Source: Aureimonas ureilytica DSM 18598 = NBRC 106430 (GTDB lineage Bacteria > Pseudomonadota > Alphaproteobacteria > Rhizobiales > Rhizobiaceae). Taken from it: DNA of 64,000 nt. The DNA is taken from NCBI RefSeq assembly GCF_000382705.1, contig NZ_ARQE01000007.1:186433-250432 (forward strand), in the 5' to 3' direction. Each line of letters starts with the position of its first letter. Positions within the stretch are counted from its first letter, which is position 1. Below the pieces are notes generated by a model. That model ran no database searches and was not told the DNA's origin. It saw nothing but the letters and a program-made list of their open reading frames with translations. The position numbers and the translations under genes are program-made. Below, in pieces: positions 8,481-16,739 of this stretch.

Positions 8481-9497
8481 TCACATCCGGTCGTGTCGCC
8501 CGATCCGTTTCATCGCGCCGCGCGCGACCGCGCCCGCCAAGAGCAGCCCGGCCAGCGCGCCGGCTTTCAGGAGATCGACCTGCGAGCGCGTCACGAATTC
8601 ATGGCGTGTGGGAATGACGCGGTCGCGGCTCGGCCCGTCGATGCGCGCCGAGCCTGGCGCGGGCGTATCGAGATTGCCCTCGCGCGGCGGCATGGGCGCG
8701 CCCTGCTGCGCATCCTTCATGCCCGCCGCCTTCCGATCGGCAAAGCCCGGCGCGATGGCCTGCGCCAGCGCCATCATCAGGGTGGAGCGCCCGACCCAGA
8801 TTTCGCGCTCGCCGCTGCCGACGGCCGAGAAGGCGGCCTCGGCGCAGAGGCGCGGATCGAAGAGCGGATCGGGAATGACCTGCGCATGGCCCGTGCGATT
8901 GCGCGCCCAGGTCGGCTGGGGCGTGTTGACGCCCGGCAGATAGACGACGCTCAGGCGGATGGGCGAGCCTTCGGCGATGAGTTCGGCGCGCAGCGAATCC
9001 GTGAAGCCGCCGACCGCCGCCTTGGCCCCGCAATAGGCGGCCTGAAGCGGCGCCGCGCGGAAGGCGAGGCCGGATGATATCTGGATGATCGCCCCGCGAC
9101 CGCGCCGGCGCTCCTGCGCCTTCATCACGCGCAGCGCCGCGAGCGTCCCGTAGATTTGCGAGAAATAGGTGGTCGCCGTCACGCGCTGATATTCCTGCGC
9201 CGTGATCTCGTGCGCCGGGGCGACCACGGTGGACATGGCATTGTTGACCCAGGCGTCGATCCCGCCGAACTCGGCCTGAACGCGATCGGCCGCCGCGTCG
9301 ACGGCTTTGGCGTCGGCGACGTCGCAGGGGATGGCGAGAACCGGAACGCCATAGGCTTCGAGTTGCCGTGCCGCCTCCTGCAGCCGCGCCTCGCCGCGCG
9401 CGAGAATAGCGACCTGCCATCGCGCCCGCGCGAAGCGCTCGGCAATGGCGAGCCCGATCCCGGCGCTGGCACCCGTCATGACGACTGTCTTCATCAT
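8481..9497 (-). CDS. SDR family oxidoreductase with C-terminal hydrophobic tail
   Basis: This short-chain dehydrogenase of about 338 residues has the Rossmann motif TGASAGIG at the N-terminus, NNA in the next strand region, a catalytic Ser in QISSGLA and YCGAK as the YxxxK motif. After the roughly 240-residue SDR core it extends by about 90 residues, including a hydrophobic stretch (LLKAGALAGLLLAGAVA) near the C-terminus that could anchor it to the membrane. The start at 9497 is chosen because AAGGAG lies 8 bases upstream; an ATG at 9503 would be too close. The substrate is unknown. The gene is divergent from the replication locus. Confidence 0.88.
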   Translation of the reverse strand: MMKTVVMTGASAGIGLAIAERFARARWQVAILARGEARLQEAARQLEAYGVPVLAIPCDVADAKAVDAAADRVQAEFGGIDAWVNNAMSTVVAPAHEITAQEYQRVTATTYFSQIYGTLAALRVMKAQERRRGRGAIIQISSGLAFRAAPLQAAYCGAKAAVGGFTDSLRAELIAEGSPIRLSVVYLPGVNTPQPTWARNRTGHAQVIPDPLFDPRLCAEAAFSAVGSGEREIWVGRSTLMMALAQAIAPGFADRKAAGMKDAQQGAPMPPREGNLDTPAPGSARIDGPSRDRVIPTRHEFVTRSQVDLLKAGALAGLLLAGAVARGAMKRIGRHDRM

Positions 9498-9565
9498 CCG
9501 CATTCTCCTTCTGGCCTTCGGAAATGCGCGAGGGGTGATCGGGTTGCCGGGTCGGAACGCGACGA

Positions 9566-9581
9566 GTTGTCAGATGACAAC
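9566..9581. repeat. parS-like centromere palindrome, copy 1
   Basis: GTTGTCAGATGACAAC has seven-base inverted arms around a two-base centre and fits the GTT-N10-AAC layout of repABC parS sites. It is the exact reverse complement of the copy inside repB at 11264-11279. It should be bound by RepB for partition. Confidence 0.75.
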
Positions 9582-9945
9582 GAGCAAAGACGGGAGAAGG
9601 GAGGTGAGACGGGTCGCACACAAGGCTGCAGGTGGCGACTCGGCGCGGAAGCTATTAAGATTTGAGAAACCCGCCCGTGGGCGCGAGTCGTCTTGCGACT
9701 CACCGGGGCGTCAGCGCGGCACGAGCGACGCCGCGTTTTCCCGCAGCGCATGGATTGGTTCGCTCTCGCGCGGCGCGAGGGGGCGGGCCAGTCTCCATTC
9801 TGCCAAGTCCTTGATTTCACGGGAGGGCAGGGGGTTCGGCAGCCTTTCGAACGCGCTGATTTGCGCTTCGAACCACGCGACTGCCGAAGCTTTCGTGGAC
9901 TTGTCAAGGGGTGCTTGCGACTCGGACGGAATCATGAGCAAATGC

Positions 9946-9985
9946 CAGACGGAATTTATCCGTCTGACGCCATTAGTCCGTCTGA
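9946..9985. promoter_or_regulatory. Candidate RepA operator: repeated CCGTCTG units before repA
   Basis: CAGACGG (9946-9952) and CCGTCTG (9960-9966) form a perfect inverted repeat with a seven-base AT-rich centre. A further direct copy, CCGTCTGA, follows at 9978-9985, 18 bp after the previous one. The cluster ends 14 bp before the repA start. RepA autorepression through an upstream palindrome is established for repABC operons; that this is the operator is inferred from position and symmetry. Confidence 0.5.
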
Positions 9986-9999
9986 GGTTAGAGAGACAC

Positions 10000-11208
10000 A
10001 TGAAAGCCGCCCGGCCCCAGCCTGCGCCGCCGACCAATGCGACGCAGCGAATCACACAGCATGCCGAGCTGCTTTCGGCGCAGCTTCGCTCCATGCGCGA
10101 CGCGATGTTTCCGCCGACAGCGCAGAAGAGTTTGCGGAGTTTTTCCTCCGGTGAAGTCGCGCGGATCGTAGGTGTTTCAGACGGTTACCTGCGTCAACTG
10201 TCCCTCGATGGGTTAGGACCTGTCCCCACTTTATCCTCGGGGGGTCGGCGCTCCTATACACTCGGTCAGATGAACGAGCTGCGCACCTTCCTTTCCCAAC
10301 ATCGACCCAAGGAGGCCCTGGCCTTCGTCCCCCGCCGGCGCGCGGGCGAAAAGCTGCAGGTCCTGGCCGTCGCCAATTTCAAGGGCGGCTCGGCCAAGAC
10401 CACGACCTCGCTCTATCTGGCGCAATATCTGGCGCTGCAGGGCTATCGCGTGCTCGCCATCGATCTCGACCCGCAGGCGTCGCTTTCGGCCATGTTCGGT
10501 TACCAGCCTGAATTCGACATCGGCGCGAACGAAACGCTTTATGGCGCGATCCGCTATGACGACGAGCGCCGACCTTTGCGCGAGGTGATCCGCCCGACCT
10601 ATTTCGAGGGCATCCACCTCGTGCCCGGCAATCTCGAGCTGATGGAGTTCGAGCACGAGACGCCGCGCGCCATGATGCGCGGCGACCGGGGGCGGGACAT
10701 CTTCTTCCGTCGCGTCTCGGGCGTCATCGCGGAGGTCGAGGCCGATTACGATATCGTCGTCATCGACTGCCCGCCGCAGCTCGGCTTCCTGACGGTCGGC
10801 GCGTTGAACGCCGCGACGGCGCTTCTCGTCACCATCCATCCGCAGATGGTGGACGTCGCCTCGATGAGCCAGTTTCTGCTGATGACGGCCGATCTCATGA
10901 GCGTCGTGGAGGATGCCGGCGGCAAGCTCGATCTCGATTTCGTGCGCTATGTCGTGACGCGCCATGATCCGAACGACGTGCCGGAAGCGCAGATCGTCGC
11001 GCTTCTGCGCGGCCTGTTCCGCGAGGACGTGCTGGCTGCGACAGCCTGGAAGTCGACCGCCATCGCCAATGCCGGGCTCACCAAGCAGTCGCTCTACGAG
11101 CTCGATCGCGGCGCGGTGGGCCGGGCCGCCTATGACCGCGCGCTGGAAAGCGTCAATGCCGTCAACGCGGAAGTGGAATCCTTGGTGCAGGGGGCCTGGG
11201 GACGATGA
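10000..11208 (+). CDS. repA: RepA, ParA-type partition ATPase of a repABC locus
   Basis: This 402-residue protein is the ParA-like ATPase that segregates the replicon and represses its own operon. The N-terminal DNA-binding part contains SFSSGEVARIVGVSDGYLRQ, a helix-turn-helix region typical of repABC RepA. The deviant Walker A is KGGSAKT (residues 128-134), followed by DLDPQASLSAMFG and the Walker B DIVVIDCPPQLG. Length and motif order are those of canonical RepA. The start at 10000 was chosen because it gives the family N-terminus and follows GAGAGA. It overlaps repB by four bases (ATGA). Confidence 0.95.
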   Translation: MKAARPQPAPPTNATQRITQHAELLSAQLRSMRDAMFPPTAQKSLRSFSSGEVARIVGVSDGYLRQLSLDGLGPVPTLSSGGRRSYTLGQMNELRTFLSQHRPKEALAFVPRRRAGEKLQVLAVANFKGGSAKTTTSLYLAQYLALQGYRVLAIDLDPQASLSAMFGYQPEFDIGANETLYGAIRYDDERRPLREVIRPTYFEGIHLVPGNLELMEFEHETPRAMMRGDRGRDIFFRRVSGVIAEVEADYDIVVIDCPPQLGFLTVGALNAATALLVTIHPQMVDVASMSQFLLMTADLMSVVEDAGGKLDLDFVRYVVTRHDPNDVPEAQIVALLRGLFREDVLAATAWKSTAIANAGLTKQSLYELDRGAVGRAAYDRALESVNAVNAEVESLVQGAWGR

Positions 11209-12227
11209 ACAAGCGCTCCAAATCGATCGCCTCGATCTTCGCCACGCGGCCGGAAGCGGAAGAGTTGTCATCTGACAACGCCGCTCGGCCGCCTCGCGTT
11301 TCGTCCGGCTCGGTGCGCTCCATGAAGGAGAGCTTCAGCCAGATCGAGCGCGAGAACGAGACGCTGCGCCAGAGCCTGTCGGAGGGCGCGCGCATCGTCG
11401 AGGTCGATCCGTTCCTGGTCGATCCCTCGCCCTATGCGGACCGCTTCAATGACGAGGACGATCCGACGTCCTTCGACGCGCTGGTGGCCTCGATCGCGGA
11501 GAACGGGCAGGAAGTGCCGGTTCTCCTGCGCACCCATCCGCAAGACCCCGCGCGGTTCCAGACCGCCTTCGGCCATCGCCGCCTGCGCGCGGCGCGGGCG
11601 CTCGGTCGCCCCGTGCGCGCCGTCGTCAGAGAAATGGACGACGAGGCGCTGGCGCTGGCGCAGGGCATCGAGAACTCGGCGCGCCAGGACCTGACCTTCA
11701 TCGAGCGTGCCGTCTTCGCCGCGCGGCTGGAGGATGCCGGGCAGAACCGGCAGGTGATCGGCCGGGCGCTGAATGTCGACAAGGCCGAGGTCTCCAAGCT
11801 GATCGCGACGGCGCGCGCCGTGCCGGATGCGCTCGCACGGCATATCGGCCGCGCGCCGAAGGTGGGGCGCACGCGCTGGCAGGCGCTGGTGGAAGCGCTG
11901 AAAGGCGAGGGGGCCTTGGAGCGGGTCGAGGCGCATTGTCATACCGCGCCCACCGGTCTCACCTCCGACGAGCGCTTCACGGCGGTTCTCGCCGCAGCCA
12001 AGCGCGCGCCGACAGCTGCGCCCCCCGCCCCGGCGGAGCGGCCGATCCTCGCCCGGTCCGGTCGGCGGGTGGCGACGCTGACGCGCAGCGAGCGGGATGC
12101 CAGGCTGGTGATCGATCGCGAGGCCGGCACCGGCTTTGCCGATTTCCTGGCCGAGCGCCTGCCCGATCTCTTCGACGCCTATGAGCGCGAACGGGGCTCC
12201 GACCCCTCGCGGGGCGGTTCGTCATGA
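11205..12227 (+). CDS. repB: RepB, ParB-type centromere-binding protein of a repABC locus
   Basis: This 340-residue protein binds parS and partners with RepA. The N-terminus (MNKRSKSIASIFA) is the usual RepA-contacting region. The ParB nuclease-like domain follows, with its conserved GHRRLRAARALGRPVRA stretch and the ENSARQDLTFIERA box, and then a helix-turn-helix around NRQVIGRALNVDKAEVSKL. Length is typical. One parS-like palindrome lies inside its own coding sequence near the 5' end. The next gene starts 306 bp downstream, a gap that holds the antisense RNA. Confidence 0.95.
   Translation: MNKRSKSIASIFATRPEAEELSSDNAARPPRVSSGSVRSMKESFSQIERENETLRQSLSEGARIVEVDPFLVDPSPYADRFNDEDDPTSFDALVASIAENGQEVPVLLRTHPQDPARFQTAFGHRRLRAARALGRPVRAVVREMDDEALALAQGIENSARQDLTFIERAVFAARLEDAGQNRQVIGRALNVDKAEVSKLIATARAVPDALARHIGRAPKVGRTRWQALVEALKGEGALERVEAHCHTAPTGLTSDERFTAVLAAAKRAPTAAPPAPAERPILARSGRRVATLTRSERDARLVIDREAGTGFADFLAERLPDLFDAYERERGSDPSRGGSS
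11264..11279. repeat. parS-like centromere palindrome, copy 2 (inside repB)
   Basis: GTTGTCATCTGACAAC is the exact reverse complement of the copy at 9566-9581. It lies within codons 20-25 of repB. The pair brackets repA. Confidence 0.75.
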
Positions 12228-12390
12228 GCGCGGCGCTGACCAAGCGGGGAGGGCGCCCGCGCGGCGACCGGACCGCTCGCGGTCGGCGCCCCTTGTCGCG
12301 CGCGGTGTTCCGCGCGCTGTCTCATTCGGCCGGTTGCGCGTCTCGCGCCCGGCCGCAGCCGATCATCAACGAGGAGACGCCATAGGCAAA

Positions 12391-12443
12391 GAAAAAGGCC
12401 CCGAAGCGGGAGCCGCCGGAGCCTTCATCTGTATTCGTCGCTG
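12391..12443 (-). ncRNA. Antisense counter-transcribed RNA (repABC incompatibility RNA)
   Basis: The sequence shows a minus-strand promoter at 12450-12478 and, about 50 bases downstream, a terminator hairpin. The hairpin is AAGGCTCCG (12417-12425 on the minus strand) pairing with CGGGGCCTT (12395-12403) with one G-U pair, plus an inner GCGG/CCGC stem and a U run. The predicted RNA is about 53 nt, matching the size and position of ctRNAs that repress repC translation in repABC plasmids. The start point is estimated from the -10 box. Confidence 0.75.
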
Positions 12444-12449
12444 TTTGCA

Positions 12450-12478
12450 GGTTTAGCTCTCCCAGACCCCATCGTCAA
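12450..12478 (-). promoter_or_regulatory. Promoter of the antisense RNA
   Basis: On the minus strand, TTGACG (12473-12478) and TAAACC (12450-12455) are separated by 17 bases. The -35 is strong and the -10 is weaker. Confidence 0.65.
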
Positions 12479-12533
12479 GTGACATCGCGGCTTCCCGCCA
12501 CGGCCTCGCTTTGCCTCGCGCAAGGGAGACGCC

Positions 12534-13376
12534 ATGACGGAAGAACATTCCCGCACGCCCTGGAGCGTGCGCGGACCGATCCTCGCGCCTGATGGCGGGA
12601 GTGACGGAGCGAGAGCCTATGGCCTGGAGGCTGCGCTCGTCGAGGCGCCGCACCCGGACTTCCTGGCGCGTGCGGCGATCTGGCGCGAGCATCGCGCCGG
12701 CTTGATCTCGCTTGCCGAGGCGCGGCGTCGCTCCAGCCTGATCGGCGCGGAGCCGGTGGCCCGCCAAGCCTCCTCGCGCCCCCAGGCGCCCGCTCTGCCG
12801 AAAGCGCCGCGCCCGCGCGCGCTTGCCCGCCACAAGCGCCCCGCGCCGCAGGAGAGCCGCCAATACGCGCAGTCCATGGCGACGACAGCCGCGCGCGACG
12901 ATCGACTGACGCCCAATGCCAAGGCCTTCCTGCAGGTTCTTCGCGCGCGCTGCGGCAAGGGCCGCCAGACCACGATCACCAAGGGCACGGCCGCCAACAT
13001 CATGGCGCGCTCGCCCCGCACCATCCGTCGCTATCTCGCCGACCTCGTGCGCTTCGGCTATATCGAGCTGCGCATCCGCGTGAACGGGCGGGGGCTGCAT
13101 CTCGGCCTCACCGTCACGCTCACCGATCTCGTCACGCCCTTCTACGAGGACATGCGTCAGCTCGGCCGCTGGCTGGCGGAGGTGCCGGAGGCGGGCGCGC
13201 GTCGCTTCGCGGGGCTGTTCGATCCCGCTAGAGCTGGGGTGACATCGGCGACACCCAGAAACCAAGTTCCAATGAATCTTTCCTTGAAGAGCTGCGATCA
13301 TCCGGTGATCGACGCGTTCAAGGGGCTCAAGAAGCTCTGGAGGGAAGGAAGGGCAAGCGCCGTGCCGGTTCTCTGA
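12534..13376 (+). CDS. Putative replication initiator (winged helix) in the repC position
   Basis: This 280-residue protein occupies the place of repC but lacks the recognisable RepC sequence and is well short of the usual 400 or more residues. The N-terminal 120 residues look variable and basic. A conserved-looking core spans about residues 120-215: LTPNAKAFLQVLRARCGKGR, then a helix-turn-helix around GTAANIMARSPRTIRRYLADL, VRFGYIELRIRVNGRGLHLG, and LTDLVTPFYEDM. This resembles winged-helix proteins of alphaproteobacterial plasmids. The start has AAGGGAG upstream. Its position behind repAB and a ctRNA suggests it starts replication. That is inference, and it could instead be a regulator with the true initiator elsewhere. 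Confidence 0.6.
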   Translation: MTEEHSRTPWSVRGPILAPDGGSDGARAYGLEAALVEAPHPDFLARAAIWREHRAGLISLAEARRRSSLIGAEPVARQASSRPQAPALPKAPRPRALARHKRPAPQESRQYAQSMATTAARDDRLTPNAKAFLQVLRARCGKGRQTTITKGTAANIMARSPRTIRRYLADLVRFGYIELRIRVNGRGLHLGLTVTLTDLVTPFYEDMRQLGRWLAEVPEAGARRFAGLFDPARAGVTSATPRNQVPMNLSLKSCDHPVIDAFKGLKKLWREGRASAVPVL

Positions 13377-13534
13377 ACTCCCCGCGTCCCTGTCGGGCGC
13401 TGCAAAGCCGAGCAGGCGTCCTCTTTCTCCGGAGAGAGCGCGGAGTCACGCCCTGTCGAAACAGGGTGCCAAGCTTCGATCGCTGGGCCTATGCTGACTG
13501 ACGAGATCCAATACGTCGAGACGGGAGACAGGGC

Positions 13535-14236
13535 ATGAGCGAGAAGACAGCGATCGTCACGGCCGGGGGCAGCGGCATGGGCGCGGCGGCGGCGCGGCGT
13601 CTGGCCGAGGACGGCTACAAGATCGCGATCCTCTCGTCCTCGGGCAAGGGCGAAGCGCTGGCGGAGGAACTCGGGGGCTTCGGCGTCACCGGCTCGAACC
13701 AGTCGGTGGACGATCTCCAGCGCCTCGTGGACGGGGTGATGGAGCGCTGGGGCCGGGTGGATGTTCTCGTCAACAGCGCCGGACACGGGCCGCGCGCGCC
13801 GATCACCGAGATCACGGACGAGGACTGGCACAAGGGGCTCGATGTCTATCTCCTGAACGTCGTGCGCCCGACCCGGCTCGTCGCGCCGATCATGCGGGCG
13901 CAGCAGAGCGGCGCGATCGTCAATGTCTCGACCGCCTGGGCCTTCGAGCCGAGCGCGCAGTTTCCGACCTCGGCCGTGTTCCGCGCGGGGCTTGCCGCCT
14001 ACACGAAACTTTTCGCCGACGCTCACGCCGCCGAGGGCATTCGCATGAACAATGTCCTGCCCGGCTGGATCGACAGTCTGCCCGCGACCGAGGAGCGTCG
14101 GCAGGGCGTGCCCATGGGCCGCTATGGCCGGGCGGAGGAAGTCGCCGCGACGATCAGCTTCCTCGCCTCGGACGGCGCGGGCTACATCACCGGCCAGAAC
14201 ATCCGCGTCGATGGCGGCCTGATGCGGTCGGTCTGA
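13535..14236 (+). CDS. SDR family protein lacking the YxxxK catalytic pair
   Basis: This 233-residue protein has an SDR Rossmann fold: TAGGSGMGAAAA at the N-terminus, VLVNSAG in the middle, a Ser in VNVSTAWAF, and a C-terminal GQNIRVDGG. At the place of the catalytic Tyr and Lys (YxxxK, followed by A in classical SDRs) the sequence reads TSAVFRAGLAAYTK, so Tyr is replaced by Ser and Lys by Arg. The protein may be a divergent or non-catalytic SDR. The start follows GGGAGA. The next gene begins 4 bp after the stop, so the two are likely co-transcribed. Confidence 0.85.
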   Translation: MSEKTAIVTAGGSGMGAAAARRLAEDGYKIAILSSSGKGEALAEELGGFGVTGSNQSVDDLQRLVDGVMERWGRVDVLVNSAGHGPRAPITEITDEDWHKGLDVYLLNVVRPTRLVAPIMRAQQSGAIVNVSTAWAFEPSAQFPTSAVFRAGLAAYTKLFADAHAAEGIRMNNVLPGWIDSLPATEERRQGVPMGRYGRAEEVAATISFLASDGAGYITGQNIRVDGGLMRSV

Positions 14237-14240
14237 GCGG

Positions 14241-15146
14241 ATGCGCGCAGGCACACTTGCCGAGACGAAACCCCGAGCGCGACGCGCAAGGGTGGCCTTC
14301 GCCCTTCTGATCGCCGTCGCTCTGAGCGGTCTCCTGCCGATGTCGAAGGCGTTGGCCGATCCCGCCGGGGACGAGCGCTATCTCCAGCTGGAAGGCGCGG
14401 AGCGCGCCTATCGGGAGATGTCGGGTTTCGCCTCCATGCGATGGCCGGTCCTGGAGGTGGAGGACACGCCGGAGGGAGACGCCCTGCGCACGCGCGGGCA
14501 GGCTTTGGCGGACGAGGTGTTCTCGCCGGAGCGCGCGATGGCGGCGTTTCGCGCGGCTCTCGCGTCGTGGCCGGGCGAGGTGCCCGGGGACATCGCCGAG
14601 ATCACCGGGCGAATGCGGGCGCTGGAAGCGCAGGATGCCGCGCGCGACCCCGCCGAACGGGTCGCCGATGCCGCCGCCGCAGAGGCGCGCTACGAGGCGC
14701 GGCCCGATCGTGCTCGCATCGACGCGGTGAGCGAGGCCATGGCGCGGCCGGACCTCGCGGGCGAATTGGCCGTGACGGGCCTGCGCGTCAAATGGATCTA
14801 CGAGCCGCTTCTCGCCGGCAGCGACACGCAGTTGCGCGCCATGAGCGAGCAGGAGATCGAGGCGGGCATTGCGGACCTTCTCCAGCGCAGCCGCACGCTG
14901 GAAGGCTATGAGGGCGCGCCGCCGCTGCGACGGGAGCTCATGCGCGAGACGAGCCGCCAGGCGATCCGCTCCCTCCTGTCGCGGCTGCCGGAAGCCGATG
15001 TCGCGACGCTCGCGGCCTTCTATGCGAGCGACGTGGCCCGCGCCAAACGCGAGGCGCTGCTCGCGAGCTATCGGACGCGGAGCGACGAGGACGCGGCGCG
15101 CTTCATGCGCATCTTGATCGAGGAGGCGCGGGCGAAGGCGCCGTGA
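14241..15146 (+). CDS. Exported protein of unknown function (DUF2059-like C-terminus)
   Basis: This 301-residue protein has a basic N-terminus followed by a hydrophobic segment (about residues 21-40, ending SKALA), which reads as a signal peptide. The remainder is alpha-helical and charged with no catalytic motif recognised. The last 100 residues (LLSRLPEADVATLAAFYASDVARAK) resemble the helical DUF2059 type found in periplasmic proteins, but this is a weak impression. It starts 4 bp after the SDR gene and is probably in the same operon. Confidence 0.7.
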   Translation: MRAGTLAETKPRARRARVAFALLIAVALSGLLPMSKALADPAGDERYLQLEGAERAYREMSGFASMRWPVLEVEDTPEGDALRTRGQALADEVFSPERAMAAFRAALASWPGEVPGDIAEITGRMRALEAQDAARDPAERVADAAAAEARYEARPDRARIDAVSEAMARPDLAGELAVTGLRVKWIYEPLLAGSDTQLRAMSEQEIEAGIADLLQRSRTLEGYEGAPPLRRELMRETSRQAIRSLLSRLPEADVATLAAFYASDVARAKREALLASYRTRSDEDAARFMRILIEEARAKAP

Positions 15147-15639
15147 CGCGGCGGCGGGGGCGGTCTTCGGACGGGCCGAGACGCTGGGGCCAAGTCTGCT
15201 TTTCCTGGTTTCGGGGAGTCCGATGTCGCTGCCGGGCGGAAGGGATGGTCCTGCGTCCTGCTCCTTGGCGCGAAACACCGAGCGTGGGCGATGATCGGAA
15301 CCGAGGCCGGACATTCGCGACAGTCTTCGGGGCGGGCATGGCTCACCCGCAGCGGCGAGACCCGATCCATCGACGCCGCCGGTTCAAGGGACGCGGTTCG
15401 GACTGTGACTGTCGGCAGGGCGCAGAGCGAGGGTGTTGTCGAACCGAGCCCCAGGACGAAGAGCGGCGCTGCGCCCTGGCCGCTGGCTCCGGGGCAGATG
15501 GTCGGACACGCCGCGCCGCTCGCTGACGCTGTAGAAGGCGAAGCCGGGGAGGAAGCCGACGCCCGCAATCCACGCGTCCACCGGCTCACCACCCCGTCGC
15601 CTCAGCCAACGACGCCCAACACGACTCGGCCGACCGCTC
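15147..15639. other. Intergenic region, 493 bp, no gene seen
   Basis: Open frames here have no recognisable protein character and poor starts. The region lies between a plus-strand operon and the minus-strand mmsB. No repeat, RNA or clear terminator was identified. Confidence 0.5.
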
Positions 15640-16539
15640 TCAACCCACCGCCGTCCCGCCCTCGCGCAACCGCCGGATGATCGCCGAGAAATCCGCCTCG
15701 CCGCCGCCCGCGTCCACGAAAGCCTCGTAGATCGCATGGGCGTGCTGGCCGAGCGGGGTCGTGGCGCCGCTCGCCTGGGCGGCGTCGCGGGCGAGGCCGA
15801 GGTCCTTCAGCATGAGGCTTGCCGCAAAGCCCGGGCGGTAGTCGTTGTTGGCGGGCGAGGCGGGGACGGGGCCGGGAACCGGGCAATAGCTCGTCAGCGA
15901 CCAGCATTGGCCGGACGAGGTCGAGGCGACGTCGAACAGCGCCTGGGCCGACAGGCCGAGCCGTTCGGCGAGAACGAAGGCCTCCGCCACCGCGATCATC
16001 GAAACGCCGAGGATCATGTTGTTGCAGATCTTGGCGGCCTGACCCGCGCCCGCCGCCCCGCAATGGACGATGCGCGCCCCCATCGCCTCGAGAAGCGGCC
16101 GGGCGCGGGCGAAGGCCTCCGGCTCGCCGCCCGCCATGAAGGTGAGCGTCCCGGCATCCGCCCCTTTGGTGCCGCCCGAGACGGGCGCGTCGAGCGAAGC
16201 GAAGCCCGCGTCCCGCGCGAGATCGTGCGCCGCACTGGCGCTCACCGTGTCGATCGTGGAGCAGTCGATCAGGAGCGTGCCGGGCTTGAGTTGCGGCAGC
16301 GCCTCCCGCCAGACCGAGAGAACATGCTTGCCGGCGGGCAGCATGGTCAGCATCACCTCGGCGTCCCGCAGCGCGTCCTCCAGCGAGCCGGCGACCGCGA
16401 GCCCGTCGGATTGCGCTTCCGCGCGCGCCGCGTCCGACAGGTCGAACGCGGTGACGGGATGGCCGGCGGCGTGGAGATTGCGCGCCATGGGGCGGCCCAT
16501 GTGACCAAGGCCGATGAAGGCGACGCGGTGAGGGCTCAT
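15640..16539 (-). CDS. mmsB: 3-hydroxyisobutyrate dehydrogenase
   Basis: This 299-residue protein is a beta-hydroxyacid dehydrogenase that oxidises 3-hydroxyisobutyrate to methylmalonate semialdehyde with NAD in valine catabolism. Seen are the Rossmann motif VAFIGLGHMGRPMARNL, the substrate motif DAPVSGGTKGADAGTL, the catalytic Lys in GAGQAAKICNNMILG, and the C-terminal KDLGLARDAAQ typical of MmsB. AAGGAG lies 6 bases before the start. It stands apart from the liv operon downstream but points the same way, which would fit branched-chain amino acid use. Confidence 0.9.
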   Translation of the reverse strand: MSPHRVAFIGLGHMGRPMARNLHAAGHPVTAFDLSDAARAEAQSDGLAVAGSLEDALRDAEVMLTMLPAGKHVLSVWREALPQLKPGTLLIDCSTIDTVSASAAHDLARDAGFASLDAPVSGGTKGADAGTLTFMAGGEPEAFARARPLLEAMGARIVHCGAAGAGQAAKICNNMILGVSMIAVAEAFVLAERLGLSAQALFDVASTSSGQCWSLTSYCPVPGPVPASPANNDYRPGFAASLMLKDLGLARDAAQASGATTPLGQHAHAIYEAFVDAGGGEADFSAIIRRLREGGTAVG

Positions 16540-16739
16540 GGGAACTCCTTCGGGCTGAACGATATCAATGGGTTGGGCCGCTTTTCTCGAGCGGCGTCGG
16601 AAAGGGGAGGGGGCTTTTGCCCGCGCCGAGCCTGATCATCGAACAGAGGTTCGCCGGGCAGGCTCCAGCTCCTTGTTTCTCGCATTGTCCAAGTGCGAAA
16701 GCCGGCTCGGCCTTCGCTGGAAAGGCTCCAGAGGCCCCG

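Larger units (their letters stand above)
9498..9999. other. 502-bp control region upstream of repA
   Basis: No gene is supported. The region holds a parS-like palindrome (9566-9581), a small dyad (GAGTCG/CGACTC near 9685-9700) and a repeat cluster next to repA (9946-9985). It is more AT-rich close to repA, and a TTGTCAA stretch at 9901 could belong to the repA promoter. Confidence 0.6.
12228..12533. other. repB-to-initiator intergenic region (306 bp)
   Basis: The region holds a hairpin just after repB (CGACCG 12265-12270 facing CGGTCG 12280-12285, inside GGGCGCC/GGCGCCC arms). The antisense RNA gene follows on the minus strand, then the leader of the third gene with an AAGGGAG ribosome-binding site. 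This is the same organisation as the repB-repC gap of standard repABC plasmids. Confidence 0.7.

Noticed and set aside
12136-12456. Small open frame overlapping the repB end and the antisense RNA
   Set aside because: It overlaps repB in another frame and crosses the ctRNA terminator; the RNA explanation is stronger.
15291-15680. Possible 129-codon gene in the gap before mmsB
   Set aside because: No ribosome-binding site or family resemblance, and it runs into the 3' end of mmsB on the other strand.
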